The notes under the pieces: generated by a model
Seen by the model: only the letters and a program-made list of their open reading frames with translations
The model's database searches: none
What the model was told of the DNA's origin: nothing
In this document: positions 55,500-63,836 of the stretch, one piece after another
How the letters are laid out: every line of letters begins with the position of its first letter
Position numbering within the stretch: position 1 is the first letter of the stretch
DNA from: an uncultured Prochlorococcus sp.
Lineage (GTDB): Bacteria; Cyanobacteriota; Cyanobacteriia; PCC-6307; Cyanobiaceae
Length of the DNA stretch: 64,000 bases
Assembly: GCA_902591275.1 (NCBI GenBank)
Contig: CACJAC010000001.1
Coordinates: 1 to 64,000 of the forward strand
Direction of reading: 5' to 3'
Program-made: the position numbers and the translations under genes

Positions 55500-56270
55500 T
55501 TATTCATATGGTCTAATTGGAAGATTTTTTTCGAGAAGGAAAGTTTTTATTTCTTGTAGAGTAAGTTTCTTATCATGAAGTAATGATGCTAAAAGTGCGG
55601 CAGATGCCCTGCCTTCATTGAAAACATCATAGATATCTTCTAAACACCCTGCCCCTCCGGAAGCAATTACTGGGATATCAACAATATTTGCAACAGATTC
55701 TGTCAAATTTAAATCATATCCATTCTGTGTTCCATCACCATCCATTGAAGTAAGCAATATTTCCCCTGCGCCTAACTCCTCAACTTTCTTTGCCCAACTT
55801 AATACATCTATACCAGTATTTTCTCTCCCTCCTTTCACATATACCTCCCATTCATCAGTCTTATCAACTTTTCTTCGAGCATCAATTGCTATAACGATGC
55901 ATTGATTACCAAATTCTCTAGAACTTTCAGAAATTAAATAGGGATTTCTTACGGCTGAGGAATTCAAACTCACTTTATCTGCTCCTGCTCTTAAAAGATC
56001 ATTAATAGAAGAAACAGAATCTATACCTCCACCTACTGTAAAAGGAATTTTTACTGATTTTGCTGTCCTAGAAACAAGGTCAACTAATGTATTCCTATTT
56101 TCCACGCTTGCTCTAATATCTAAAAATACCAATTCATCTGCGCCTTCATCAGAGTACCTACAAGCCAATTCAACTGGATCTCCTGAGTCTCTCAAGTTAA
56201 CAAAATTTACACCTTTAACGACTCTGCCATTGGCGACATCTAAACAAGGAATTAAACGAAGAGCTACCAT
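55500..56270 (-). CDS. hisF: Imidazole glycerol phosphate synthase cyclase subunit
   Basis: A 256-residue (beta/alpha)8 barrel that with HisH closes the imidazole ring in histidine synthesis. [18 protein letters not shown] has the first catalytic Asp. [26 protein letters not shown] follows, and [15 protein letters not shown] carries the second catalytic Asp, with [14 protein letters not shown] as the phosphate loop. Full length. HisH is not in the window, as histidine genes are scattered in this group. Confidence 0.97.
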   Translation of the reverse strand: MVALRLIPCLDVANGRVVKGVNFVNLRDSGDPVELACRYSDEGADELVFLDIRASVENRNTLVDLVSRTAKSVKIPFTVGGGIDSVSSINDLLRAGADKVSLNSSAVRNPYLISESSREFGNQCIVIAIDARRKVDKTDEWEVYVKGGRENTGIDVLSWAKKVEELGAGEILLTSMDGDGTQNGYDLNLTESVANIVDIPVIASGGAGCLEDIYDVFNEGRASAALLASLLHDKKLTLQEIKTFLLEKNLPIRPYE

Positions 56271-56329
56271 TTTAGTAAAAATTGTCCAAATGCTGTTAAT
56301 CTTGCATAATAGCTTCCATTTTACCTCTT

Positions 56330-56554
56330 ATGGCTGAAACAAAATTATTACCCAAAATCGGTAGTAAAATTAAAATTAACATTAACAAAGTAAAAGATAG
56401 ACTACCAGCTAAATTAATTGATCAAATATCCTCTAATCCGAAAGCCGTAATAACAGGCTATAAAATGACAGACGGCAGGAGTATTGGGATCACCGCAAAA
56501 TTTCAGAATGGTGAGCAAAATTGGTTTTTCCCAGAAGAAATTGAAAAAGGTTAA
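56330..56554 (+). CDS. DUF2862 family small protein
   Basis: A 74-residue cyanobacterial protein beginning with KIGSKIKININKVKDRLPAK. It continues with VITGYKMTDGRSIGITAKFQ and ends in an acidic GEQNWFFPEEIEKG; these are the features of DUF2862. It is probably a small beta-barrel with a basic face. It precedes chlG by 8 bases on the same strand, and this adjacency may reflect a conserved pairing. Function unknown. Confidence 0.85.
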   Translation: MAETKLLPKIGSKIKININKVKDRLPAKLIDQISSNPKAVITGYKMTDGRSIGITAKFQNGEQNWFFPEEIEKG

Positions 56555-56562
56555 AGAGTAAA

Positions 56563-57510
56563 GTGAATGATCCAAAACAACTATTAGGAATTAAGGGTGC
56601 CTCTGAAACATCAAGCATATGGAAACTCCGAATACAGTTAATGAAACCCATAACGTGGATCCCTTTGATATGGGGGGTTATTTGTGGAGCAGCTGCGAGT
56701 GGGAATTTTGAATGGACATTTAGTAATGTTCTAGCTTCATTTGCATGTATGTTGATGAGTGGACCACTTTTGGCTGGTTATACCCAAACCATAAATGATT
56801 TTTTTGATAAAGAAATTGATGCAATTAATGAACCAAATAGACCAATTCCTTCTGGCAAAATTTCAATTAAAGATGTAAAAATACAAATCTGGGTATTACT
56901 TATAGCTGGTTTAATAGTTGCTTTTCTATTAGATTTATATGCTAAGCACAGCTTCCCCTCCGTCTTACTTTTAGCATTAGGAGGTTCCTTTGTTAGTTAT
57001 ATATATTCTGCTCCACCACTCAAATTAAAACAGAATGGTTGGCTTGGAAATTATGCATTAGGAGCATCTTATATAGCTTTACCTTGGTGGGCAGGACAAG
57101 CCTTGTTTGGGAAATTAACTATCGTGACGGCGATACTAACACTTGCTTATAGCCTTTCTGGACTTGGAATTGCTGTTATTAATGATTTCAAAAGTGTTGA
57201 AGGAGACTCAAAGCTAGGCTTAAATTCTCTACCAGTAGTATTTGGAATTAAAAATGCAAGTAGAATAAGTGCAGGACTAATTGACATTTTTCAATTAGCA
57301 ATGGTTGTAGTATTAGTCATTATTGGTCAACATTTAGCCTCTGTAATTTTGGTTTTATTGGTAATTCCACAAATTACATTTCAGGATATGTGGTTACTAA
57401 GAGATCCTTTAAAGTTTGATGTCAAATATCAAGCAAGTGCCCAACCGTTCCTTATAACTGGAATGTTAGTTACAGCTTTAGCGATAGGACATAGTTTTTT
57501 AGTTGCTTAA
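56563..57510 (+). CDS. chlG: Chlorophyll synthase
   Basis: A 315-residue UbiA-superfamily enzyme that esterifies chlorophyllide with phytyl or geranylgeranyl diphosphate. QTINDFFDKEIDAINEPNRPIPSG is the diagnostic Asp-rich motif in its chlorophyll-synthase form. AVINDFKSVEGDSKLGLNSLPV is the second. GTG start at 56563. In Prochlorococcus the pigment products are divinyl chlorophylls, so the substrate is divinyl chlorophyllide. Confidence 0.97.
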   Translation: MNDPKQLLGIKGASETSSIWKLRIQLMKPITWIPLIWGVICGAAASGNFEWTFSNVLASFACMLMSGPLLAGYTQTINDFFDKEIDAINEPNRPIPSGKISIKDVKIQIWVLLIAGLIVAFLLDLYAKHSFPSVLLLALGGSFVSYIYSAPPLKLKQNGWLGNYALGASYIALPWWAGQALFGKLTIVTAILTLAYSLSGLGIAVINDFKSVEGDSKLGLNSLPVVFGIKNASRISAGLIDIFQLAMVVVLVIIGQHLASVILVLLVIPQITFQDMWLLRDPLKFDVKYQASAQPFLITGMLVTALAIGHSFLVA

Positions 57511-59281
57511 GGTGCAAAAGATTAAATTCAAATCTTTTGTTTTAATAATTCCAATATTAATTTTTTCTGGAATATCTTTTTATTTTTTTAGTCTAATATT
57601 TAGCACCTTAAAATTTGACTTTTCTAAAAACAAAAAGTCTCGGGAAACCAAATATTCTTACGTAATATCATCTTCTGATAATAAGATACTAAGCAAATTA
57701 AGCCGCAAATTTGAAATAGATAATAGTTATCATAAAATTCCATTTTTTCTTAAACATTCTTTTATATCTTCTGAGGATAAAAGATTTTATAAACATAATG
57801 GAATAGATTTAAAAGGTATTTCTCGTGCCCTTATTAAAAATATTAGAAGTGGTTATGTTAAAGAGGGAGGAAGTACGATTACACAACAAGTTGCTAGATT
57901 ACTTTTTCTAAATAATGATTTAAGTTTTCAGAGAAAAATCAAAGAAATATTTATATCACTCATACTTGAATTTAAATATAACAAAAATCAAATTTTAAAA
58001 TTATATTTAAATAATATTTATCTAGGATCAGGAGCATACGGGGTAGACGAGGCTGCCCAAGTTTATTTTGGAAAATTTATAGAAGAATTGACATTATCAG
58101 AGATCGGATTAATTGCAGGATTAGCTCCTGCTCCATCAATTTATTCACCTTATCAAAATTTAGAACTAGCTATTGAAAATAGAAATAAAGTTCTTGAATC
58201 AATGTATGTTGATGGATATATTTCTCTTGCAAATAAGAATAAGGCTATTAAAGAAAAAATAAAGTTAAATTATCAAACATCTGATAATTTTTTAGATGAT
58301 AAATTATTAATAAACTTTATTCTTCAGGAAACAGATAAAAAAATTGGAAATAAAAATGATTATAAGTTTTTAAAAATTAAATCTTCTATCAACAAAGATT
58401 GGCAAGAAAAGGGTCAAAAAATATCAAGATACGCAGGGCCTAAAGAACTCGAATTTGGTCTGTTATCTATCGAATCAAACACAGGTCTAATCAGGACAAT
58501 GATAACCAGCAAAAATCCAACAATTAATGAATACAATAGAGTGATTTCATCTGTAAGACCTTTAGGTTCTACTTTTAAAATAATCCCTTATGCTGCTGCA
58601 TTAATAGAAGGAATAAAATTAAGCGATAAATTTGAAGACTTACCAATATGCTGGGAAAGTTATTGCCCAAAAAATTTTTCAGAAGACTATAGAGGTTCAA
58701 TATCTTTGATTGAATCATTTAAAAGTTCATCAAATATCGTTCCAATATCAATAACAAAAATAATCGGCTTAAAAAATATTATTAATTTAGCGAATTCATT
58801 TGGACTAGGTTACGAGCAAGAGTTTGAGGAATTCCCATCATTAGCTATTGGCGCCTACGGAGATAATCTTTTAAACATCACAAATGCATATTCTGCAATA
58901 AACAATAATGGGAAGATTCAAAGCCCTGAAATCATAGAAAAAATAGAATCAATTAAAAAACAACCTATTTGGGAAAATAAATCTATTGCCAAGAAAATAT
59001 TAGATTTAAAAATAAACAAGAAAATAAATAAACTTCTTGAAAAATCTGTAAAAGAAGGAACTTCAAAAGCAGCCTTTATAAAAGGAAAGAAAATTTATGG
59101 GAAAACAGGAACATCTGATGGAAATAAAGATCTCTGGTTTATTGGTTCCATTGATAACCTCACAACAGGGATCTGGATAGGTTACGACGATAACAAGGAA
59201 TCTGAATTATCTAGTGGGAATGCAGCTTATTTATGGAAGAAGTTTATATCTGAAATTTATAAAATTCCAGTTAAAAAATAA
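57503..59281 (+). CDS. Class A penicillin-binding protein (transglycosylase/transpeptidase)
   Basis: A 592-residue bifunctional murein synthase with an N-terminal membrane anchor. The GT51 motifs are present: SSEDKRFYKHNGIDLKGI with the catalytic Glu near 90, GGSTITQQVARLLF, and LYLNNIYLGSGAYGVDEAA. The transpeptidase domain has STFK (about 355), SSN and KTGTS (about 533). It lacks the long C-terminal additions of some class A PBPs. The TTG at 57503 overlaps chlG by 8 bases; a GTG at 57512, just after the chlG stop, is an equally good start. Confidence 0.93.
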   Translation: MLKVQKIKFKSFVLIIPILIFSGISFYFFSLIFSTLKFDFSKNKKSRETKYSYVISSSDNKILSKLSRKFEIDNSYHKIPFFLKHSFISSEDKRFYKHNGIDLKGISRALIKNIRSGYVKEGGSTITQQVARLLFLNNDLSFQRKIKEIFISLILEFKYNKNQILKLYLNNIYLGSGAYGVDEAAQVYFGKFIEELTLSEIGLIAGLAPAPSIYSPYQNLELAIENRNKVLESMYVDGYISLANKNKAIKEKIKLNYQTSDNFLDDKLLINFILQETDKKIGNKNDYKFLKIKSSINKDWQEKGQKISRYAGPKELEFGLLSIESNTGLIRTMITSKNPTINEYNRVISSVRPLGSTFKIIPYAAALIEGIKLSDKFEDLPICWESYCPKNFSEDYRGSISLIESFKSSSNIVPISITKIIGLKNIINLANSFGLGYEQEFEEFPSLAIGAYGDNLLNITNAYSAINNNGKIQSPEIIEKIESIKKQPIWENKSIAKKILDLKINKKINKLLEKSVKEGTSKAAFIKGKKIYGKTGTSDGNKDLWFIGSIDNLTTGIWIGYDDNKESELSSGNAAYLWKKFISEIYKIPVKK

Positions 59282-59290
59282 ATTATATGT

Positions 59291-60607
59291 TTAAGATTTA
59301 TAAGAAATTATTGCCGAATAAAATCCATCACCAGGATAATCCAAGCTAGGTAAAATTTGCTTTTGGCTAACCAATTTTAAAGTTTTGTTTTTTTCAATAA
59401 ATCGTTCAATTAATAAATTATTTTCATCAGGACAAATAGTACAAGTTGAATAAACTAAAGTACCATCTTTTTTCAAAAGAGGAAAAATACCCTCCAAAAG
59501 TTTTTCCTGTAATAAAGTTAAAGATTTTATTTTTTCTTTACTCAAAGACCATCTAGAATCTGGATTTCTGGAAAGAGTTCCAATCCCTGAACATGGAGCA
59601 TCTAATAAAATCTTATCAAAATAAGATATAAACTTAGGATTTAATTCAATCAAACGCGTAGCATCAGCCTTAAGGGTATTAACAGATTTCAAATTTAACC
59701 TTTCTAAATTTGATTGCAGTATTTTCAATCTTTTTGCTGATCTATCTACGGCAATTATTTCAGCACTATCATTTGTTAATTCTGCAAGGTGAGTAGACTT
59801 ACTTCCTGGAGCTGCACAAGCATCTAAAATCTTTTCACCTTCTTTTGGATTTAAGAGCGGTGCTATCCACTGAGAAGATCTATCTTGAATTGTCCAAAGT
59901 CCATCACTATATCCTGGTAAATTTTTTATAGATCTTGGATTAGATTTTAAAGTAATTCCATTATGTAAATCTTTAATAATTTCAGCATCAATTTTATTTT
60001 CATGAAGTACTTTCAAAAAGTTATCTAAATTAGTTTTTAATTGGTTAATTCTCAAATCAATTGATGGTTTTTTATTAAATGCCTTAATGATATTTTCACC
60101 CTCACTATTGCCGACCCATTTATAAAGATCATTCACAAGCCATAATGGAAATGATTCAAGATATGAAATTCTTTCTTTTCTATCAGAAGATAATTCCGGA
60201 AAGATTTTTTGTTCTAATTTTCTTGATGCATTTCTCAATATCGCATTTACAGTTCCCGCTAAACCATTTAAATCTGTTTTTTTAGCTACTTCTACAGTTG
60301 TAGAAATAGCAGCAGGAAATGGGATTTTATCCATTTTCAATAGTTGATACAATCCTATGTGTAGAAGCCATCTTAACTTTGGAGGCTGTTTTTTATGATT
60401 AATTTTTGATGTATGATCCGTCCAAAGATCAAGAAATTTCCTATACCTTATGCATCCAAAAGATAATTCCGTAATAAAAGCTATATCAAGAGGATTAAAT
60501 TGATAATTTTTTAAAACCTTTTCAAGAGCATGATCAGAAAAATCACCAGAACTAACTTTTAATAAAATTTCCCAAGCTGCCTTTCTTTGTAAATATCCTA
60601 TGCTCAA
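59291..60607 (-). CDS. rsmB: 16S rRNA (cytosine-967-C5)-methyltransferase
   Basis: A 438-residue RsmB/Sun/NOL1-class enzyme. The N-terminal NusB-like RNA-binding domain opens with RKAAWEILLKVSSGDFSDHALE. The C-terminal Rossmann methyltransferase has ILDACAAPGSKSTHLAEL for SAM. Both catalytic cysteines are present, in LLDAPCSGIGTLSRNPD and YSTCTICPDENNL. Full length. Its start is separated by 51 bases from a small upstream gene on the same strand. Confidence 0.96.
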   Translation of the reverse strand: MSIGYLQRKAAWEILLKVSSGDFSDHALEKVLKNYQFNPLDIAFITELSFGCIRYRKFLDLWTDHTSKINHKKQPPKLRWLLHIGLYQLLKMDKIPFPAAISTTVEVAKKTDLNGLAGTVNAILRNASRKLEQKIFPELSSDRKERISYLESFPLWLVNDLYKWVGNSEGENIIKAFNKKPSIDLRINQLKTNLDNFLKVLHENKIDAEIIKDLHNGITLKSNPRSIKNLPGYSDGLWTIQDRSSQWIAPLLNPKEGEKILDACAAPGSKSTHLAELTNDSAEIIAVDRSAKRLKILQSNLERLNLKSVNTLKADATRLIELNPKFISYFDKILLDAPCSGIGTLSRNPDSRWSLSKEKIKSLTLLQEKLLEGIFPLLKKDGTLVYSTCTICPDENNLLIERFIEKNKTLKLVSQKQILPSLDYPGDGFYSAIISYKS

Positions 60608-60658
60608 AATATAATTAATTTTTTAAAGATAACTTTACTATACAAAAAATTCAAAAAT

Positions 60659-60802
60659 TTAAACTACTTTTTCAATTGCAGAATTAAACCAAATAAAACC
60701 TAAGATAGAAATAAGTGAAAGATTAAATCCTAAAAAAAGAAAGATATTTAAAGAATGGATTCTTTCCCGAAAAAATATTTTTTGCTCTTTTTGATACTTC
60801 AT
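60659..60802 (-). CDS. Small membrane protein, 47 aa, missed by ORF track
   Basis: Hand translation gives a basic N-terminus (MKYQKEQKIFFRERIHSLNI), one hydrophobic helix (FLFLGFNLSLISILGFIW) and a short tail ending EKVV. Topology follows the positive-inside pattern. It sits between rsmB and another small minus-strand gene, whose stop is 19 bases upstream of this ATG. It resembles single-helix subunits of thylakoid complexes in size, but I cannot assign it. Confidence 0.6.
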   Translation of the reverse strand: MKYQKEQKIFFRERIHSLNIFLFLGFNLSLISILGFIWFNSAIEKVV

Positions 60803-60821
60803 TTTTAAAATAAAAACTTAT

Positions 60822-61001
60822 TCAGGATTTCAAACGGCAACCAATTTTGATAGAACCTGCATCAAGCATTCTGCCTAATTTAATTGCTATGGACTCCTCC
60901 AACCTAGTGAAATTAGATTGATGGGTAGTTATCCAATCTAATTCAGAAAAAGTAATAATTCCCGTCGAATTACTTTTTAAAAAAAGTGTTCCAATTTCCA
61001 T
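60822..61001 (-). CDS. Small soluble protein, 59 aa, missed by ORF track
   Basis: Hand translation gives MEIGTLFLKSNSTGIITFSE, then DWITTHQSNFTRLEESIAIK and LGRMLDAGSIKIGCRLKS. It has balanced composition, an amphipathic helix in the second half and no membrane segment, so it looks like a real folded small protein. It occupies most of the otherwise empty 500-base stretch between rsmB and the photolyase. Similar short proteins occur in marine cyanobacteria, but I recognise no family. Confidence 0.6.
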   Translation of the reverse strand: MEIGTLFLKSNSTGIITFSELDWITTHQSNFTRLEESIAIKLGRMLDAGSIKIGCRLKS

Positions 61002-61105
61002 TAGAAAATCTAATTTTTTCTAAGTTAACATCCGTACTTAATATTTCTTCATAACATAATATTCTTTTAATTTTTCAAAGATAACTGTAGGTTATTACTC
61101 TTAAT

Positions 61106-62596
61106 TTATTGAATATCTCTTAAAAATTTATCGGCCGTTTTTAAGTGATTATTTAATTTTTCATCTGACATTTTATCGAGATTTCTTGTTAACATTGCCA
61201 GACGATATTGCTTTCTAAAAAAGCTTTCATTATCTTTAATAAATTTCCAAAATAAGCCATCCCATATTTCACACCATGGGCCACTTTTAAAATTAGACAT
61301 TTTTTTTACATAATTAGAGCTTGATATATATGGCTTTGTTGAAAAGATACCACCATCACTAAACTGACTCATTCCGTAAACATTTGGGACCATAACCCAA
61401 TCATAGGAATCAATAAACATTTCCATAAACCATTTATAAACTTGGTTGGGGTGAATTCTACATAGAAGCATAAAGTTGCCAACAATCATTAGCCGCTCAA
61501 TATGATGACAATAACCAAATTTAATAATATTTTTTATAACAACGTCTACTGGTTCAATTCCTGTATTTCCTTGATAAAAAGATTTTGGAATTGGCTTATC
61601 TTCAAAATTCCAAAAATTACTATTTCGCATCTTTGTTCCATACTTTTTATAGACGAGGCAAATAAATTCTCTCCATCCAATAATTTGACGAATAAAACCC
61701 TCTAAAGAGTTAATAGGAACATTATTATTTTTTGCAAAAAGTAATGCTTTATTTACTACTACATCTGGGGTTAATAAGCCGCTATTTAAAAGAGGAGAAA
61801 GTAAACTGTGCCATAAAAAAGAATTTTCTTTAGATATAGCATCCTCATAATCTCCAAATAAGAAAAATCTATGTTTAAAAAAATCATTTAACCATTCATC
61901 TGCCTCTTCAAAATTAGTTGGATATAAAAAGTTATTACTTTCTCCAATAAACTCAATATCGAAATTGGCTAATGACCTTTCTGCATTAACTACAAATTTA
62001 TTTTTTTGTAATTTAGGTGTATCAGGTATATTTATTTTTTTTGGTAATTTTTTTCTATTCATTTCATCGAAACTCCATTTACCACCTTCAGGAGTATCAT
62101 CAGGATAAACTAATATCTTTTGGCTCTTTCTTTGATTCTCATAAAATCTCCCCATAAGAGGTTTTTTTGAATTTGATGCAAATAAATCTTTTAAATGTTC
62201 ACTGGTCATAAACATAGGAGAAGGCAAAATATTTAAAGCTAAATTATTACTTTCAACAAAATTATTAATCCTCTTCATTATTAAAAAATCATGAGGGTCA
62301 ATGAGATTTATTTTCTGATATTTATTTTTAATAAATTCCGATAAGTAATCAACTGTAGAAACATTATTCTTGTTTTCGATGTATAAAACTTTAAAGCCAG
62401 ATATTTCTAAATAATTTTTATAAGCGAGCATAGATGCTCTATGAAAAACTAACTTATTTTTATGGTTAATTAATTTATGAAATTTATCATTTCCAAAAAA
62501 TAATGAGTCTTCCAAAATCAAAACTTCACAATTTATTTTTAAGATTGGGCTTTCTCTAAAAAGTTGATTCGGGAAAATAATTGATACTTGTTTCAT
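61106..62596 (-). CDS. Cryptochrome/photolyase-related protein, prokaryotic (6-4) photolyase type
   Basis: A 496-residue protein of the bacterial photolyase-related (PhrB/FeS-BCP, COG3046) branch. The N-terminal Rossmann antenna domain begins [13 protein letters not shown]. The C-terminal FAD domain has [30 protein letters not shown] and [12 protein letters not shown]. The His-His-x-x-Arg motif is the one used by (6-4) photolyases. The family's Fe-S ligand region after [14 protein letters not shown] is shortened and reads [13 protein letters not shown]: the CxxC pair is gone, and at most one or two of the four cysteines remain. The start overlaps the upstream DUF2256 stop (ATGA). Confidence 0.9.
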   Translation of the reverse strand: MKQVSIIFPNQLFRESPILKINCEVLILEDSLFFGNDKFHKLINHKNKLVFHRASMLAYKNYLEISGFKVLYIENKNNVSTVDYLSEFIKNKYQKINLIDPHDFLIMKRINNFVESNNLALNILPSPMFMTSEHLKDLFASNSKKPLMGRFYENQRKSQKILVYPDDTPEGGKWSFDEMNRKKLPKKINIPDTPKLQKNKFVVNAERSLANFDIEFIGESNNFLYPTNFEEADEWLNDFFKHRFFLFGDYEDAISKENSFLWHSLLSPLLNSGLLTPDVVVNKALLFAKNNNVPINSLEGFIRQIIGWREFICLVYKKYGTKMRNSNFWNFEDKPIPKSFYQGNTGIEPVDVVIKNIIKFGYCHHIERLMIVGNFMLLCRIHPNQVYKWFMEMFIDSYDWVMVPNVYGMSQFSDGGIFSTKPYISSSNYVKKMSNFKSGPWCEIWDGLFWKFIKDNESFFRKQYRLAMLTRNLDKMSDEKLNNHLKTADKFLRDIQ

Positions 62597-62724
62597 CTTT
62601 GCGACTTTCTGTTACTGCATCTTTTTGAACAGTAGATAACATCATCCCAACAGTTTTTCCATTTTTTACGCCACTCAAACGGCCTATTGCAAACAGGACA
62701 AGTTTTAGTAGAAAGATTTTTCAA
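62593..62724 (-). CDS. DUF2256 family zinc-ribbon protein, 43 aa, missed by ORF track
   Basis: Hand translation from a TTG start gives [20 protein letters not shown], then [16 protein letters not shown] and a basic tail ending SQR. The CPVC and CSKRC pairs, with RPFxWRKKW, match the DUF2256 pattern. The last four bases overlap the photolyase ATG, so the two are translationally coupled. TTG is the only reasonable start between the upstream stop and the conserved cysteines. Probably binds zinc and nucleic acid; role unproven. Confidence 0.85.
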   Translation of the reverse strand: MKNLSTKTCPVCNRPFEWRKKWKNCWDDVIYCSKRCSNRKSQR

Positions 62725-62727
62725 AAT

Positions 62728-62964
62728 TTATAATTTTCTTTTATGAGTAGATTTAAATCTAGTTGAATCTTTAAGGGCCATATGTTTTGTATTTCTTCCC
62801 GAAACTCTCTTTCTCCAGACTTTGAAAGATTTGGGTTTAAGATTTTGACGCATAATTTTTATCGCATCTTCCTCTTTTAAACCAAATTGATACTCGATAG
62901 CTTCAAAGGGTGTTCTATCTTCCCAACACATTTCTATTATTCTGTCTATATCGATACTTTCCAT
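62728..62964 (-). CDS. TIGR03643/DUF2805 family small protein
   Basis: A 78-residue basic protein. Its N-terminal half (IDRIIEMCWEDRTPFEAIEYQFGLKE) forms a helix-turn-helix-like unit. The C-terminal half (VWRKRVSGRNTKHMA, with a Lys/Arg tail) is strongly positive. This is the TIGR03643 pattern, which often accompanies photolyase-related proteins. A gap of only 3 bases separates it from the DUF2256 start. A DNA-binding helper role is inference. Confidence 0.85.
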   Translation of the reverse strand: MESIDIDRIIEMCWEDRTPFEAIEYQFGLKEEDAIKIMRQNLKPKSFKVWRKRVSGRNTKHMALKDSTRFKSTHKRKL

Positions 62965-62966
62965 AT

Positions 62967-63371
62967 TTATTGTTCACATTGTGAGGTACAAAGTTTTTCA
63001 ATATCGGATCTACCTGTAATTTGAAGTCTATATTTTGCCCAATATCTGTAAACCAATCTCAATAATGGAGATAAGAGATTAATCTTCAAGGGATAATAAA
63101 CCCAACCTAAACCAACTAATTCATAAGAATATGCAAGTACATCTAGTCCCCTAATAATTTCACCATTTTCAATAATCCCATGCAGGTTTGACATAGCTTC
63201 TGAATATGAGATGTCATTAAAAAGACTTTGATCATAATCCTTACTATTAATATCTATAAATGTAATTTGATTTAAGATATCTCTTTTTTTAAGAAAATTT
63301 GTTTCTCTCAAACAAAGTGGACAACCACCATCGAATAAAAAGGTTAATTTATTTTTCATATTTTTATTCAA
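62967..63371 (-). CDS. DCC-family (DUF393) thiol-disulfide oxidoreductase-like protein
   Basis: A 134-residue thioredoxin-fold protein. FLFDGGCPLCLRETNFL contains the DxxCxxC active site typical of the DCC family. The rest has the expected YSEAMSNLHGIIENGEIIRG segment and a C-terminal helix rich in Tyr. It is encoded 2 bases upstream of the TIGR03643 gene, heading the photolyase cluster, so a shared transcript is likely. Substrate unknown. Confidence 0.88.
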   Translation of the reverse strand: MNKNMKNKLTFLFDGGCPLCLRETNFLKKRDILNQITFIDINSKDYDQSLFNDISYSEAMSNLHGIIENGEIIRGLDVLAYSYELVGLGWVYYPLKINLLSPLLRLVYRYWAKYRLQITGRSDIEKLCTSQCEQ

Positions 63372-63489
63372 ATATAGAAATTAAATAACTTTTTTGTGGA
63401 ATAAAAAATTTTTTTTAGAGTATAAGCTTTATAAAGCCTTAATAATTGCTAGTTCTAATTTAGTGAAATTATATTATCTTATTAATTAA

Positions 63490-63523
63490 TAAGCCATTGA
63501 TTAAGGGATACATCAATGGTTTA
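63490..63523 (-). terminator. 12-bp hairpin downstream of the 67-aa gene
   Basis: CCATTGAT (63494-63501) and ATCAATGG (63512-63519) are exact complements around a 10-base loop. The stem extends four pairs further with one G-U. It starts 14 bases after the stop of the minus-strand gene at 63537-63740. The tail is T-containing but not a pure run. It may be a terminator or the core of a small RNA. Confidence 0.4.
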
Positions 63524-63536
63524 AAACTATTTATGA

Positions 63537-63740
63537 TCAGTCATCTAGAAGATGAACTCCTTCTCCTATATCAGGAGTAAATTTACAATATTTTTCAAAA
63601 ATAAGTCCAACACCTCTCATTTTTTCTCCTAATTCATCGTTAAATTTATTCCATTCTTCCGATTCACGATCAGGTAAATCCCACCCTTGTTTTTCTACCA
63701 TACTTGTTATTACTGTATAGTCCCATTCTATGTATGCCAT
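63537..63740 (-). CDS. Small acidic hypothetical protein
   Basis: A 67-residue acidic protein (MAYIEWDYTVITSMVEKQGW, then ESEEWNKFNDELGEKMRGVG). It has no membrane segment. It is flanked by a hairpin downstream and by the divergent TrmH gene upstream. The 165-base stretch from 63372 to 63536 before the DCC gene holds only that hairpin and A/T runs. I do not recognise a family. Confidence 0.55.
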   Translation of the reverse strand: MAYIEWDYTVITSMVEKQGWDLPDRESEEWNKFNDELGEKMRGVGLIFEKYCKFTPDIGEGVHLLDD

Positions 63741-63836
63741 TGAGTTAATTTAAACTACCAAAATATTATAAACCAAGAGATTTAATAGGTAATCAATATT
63801 TTTTGAATATAATTTAAAAGTGTGAAAAAATTATAA

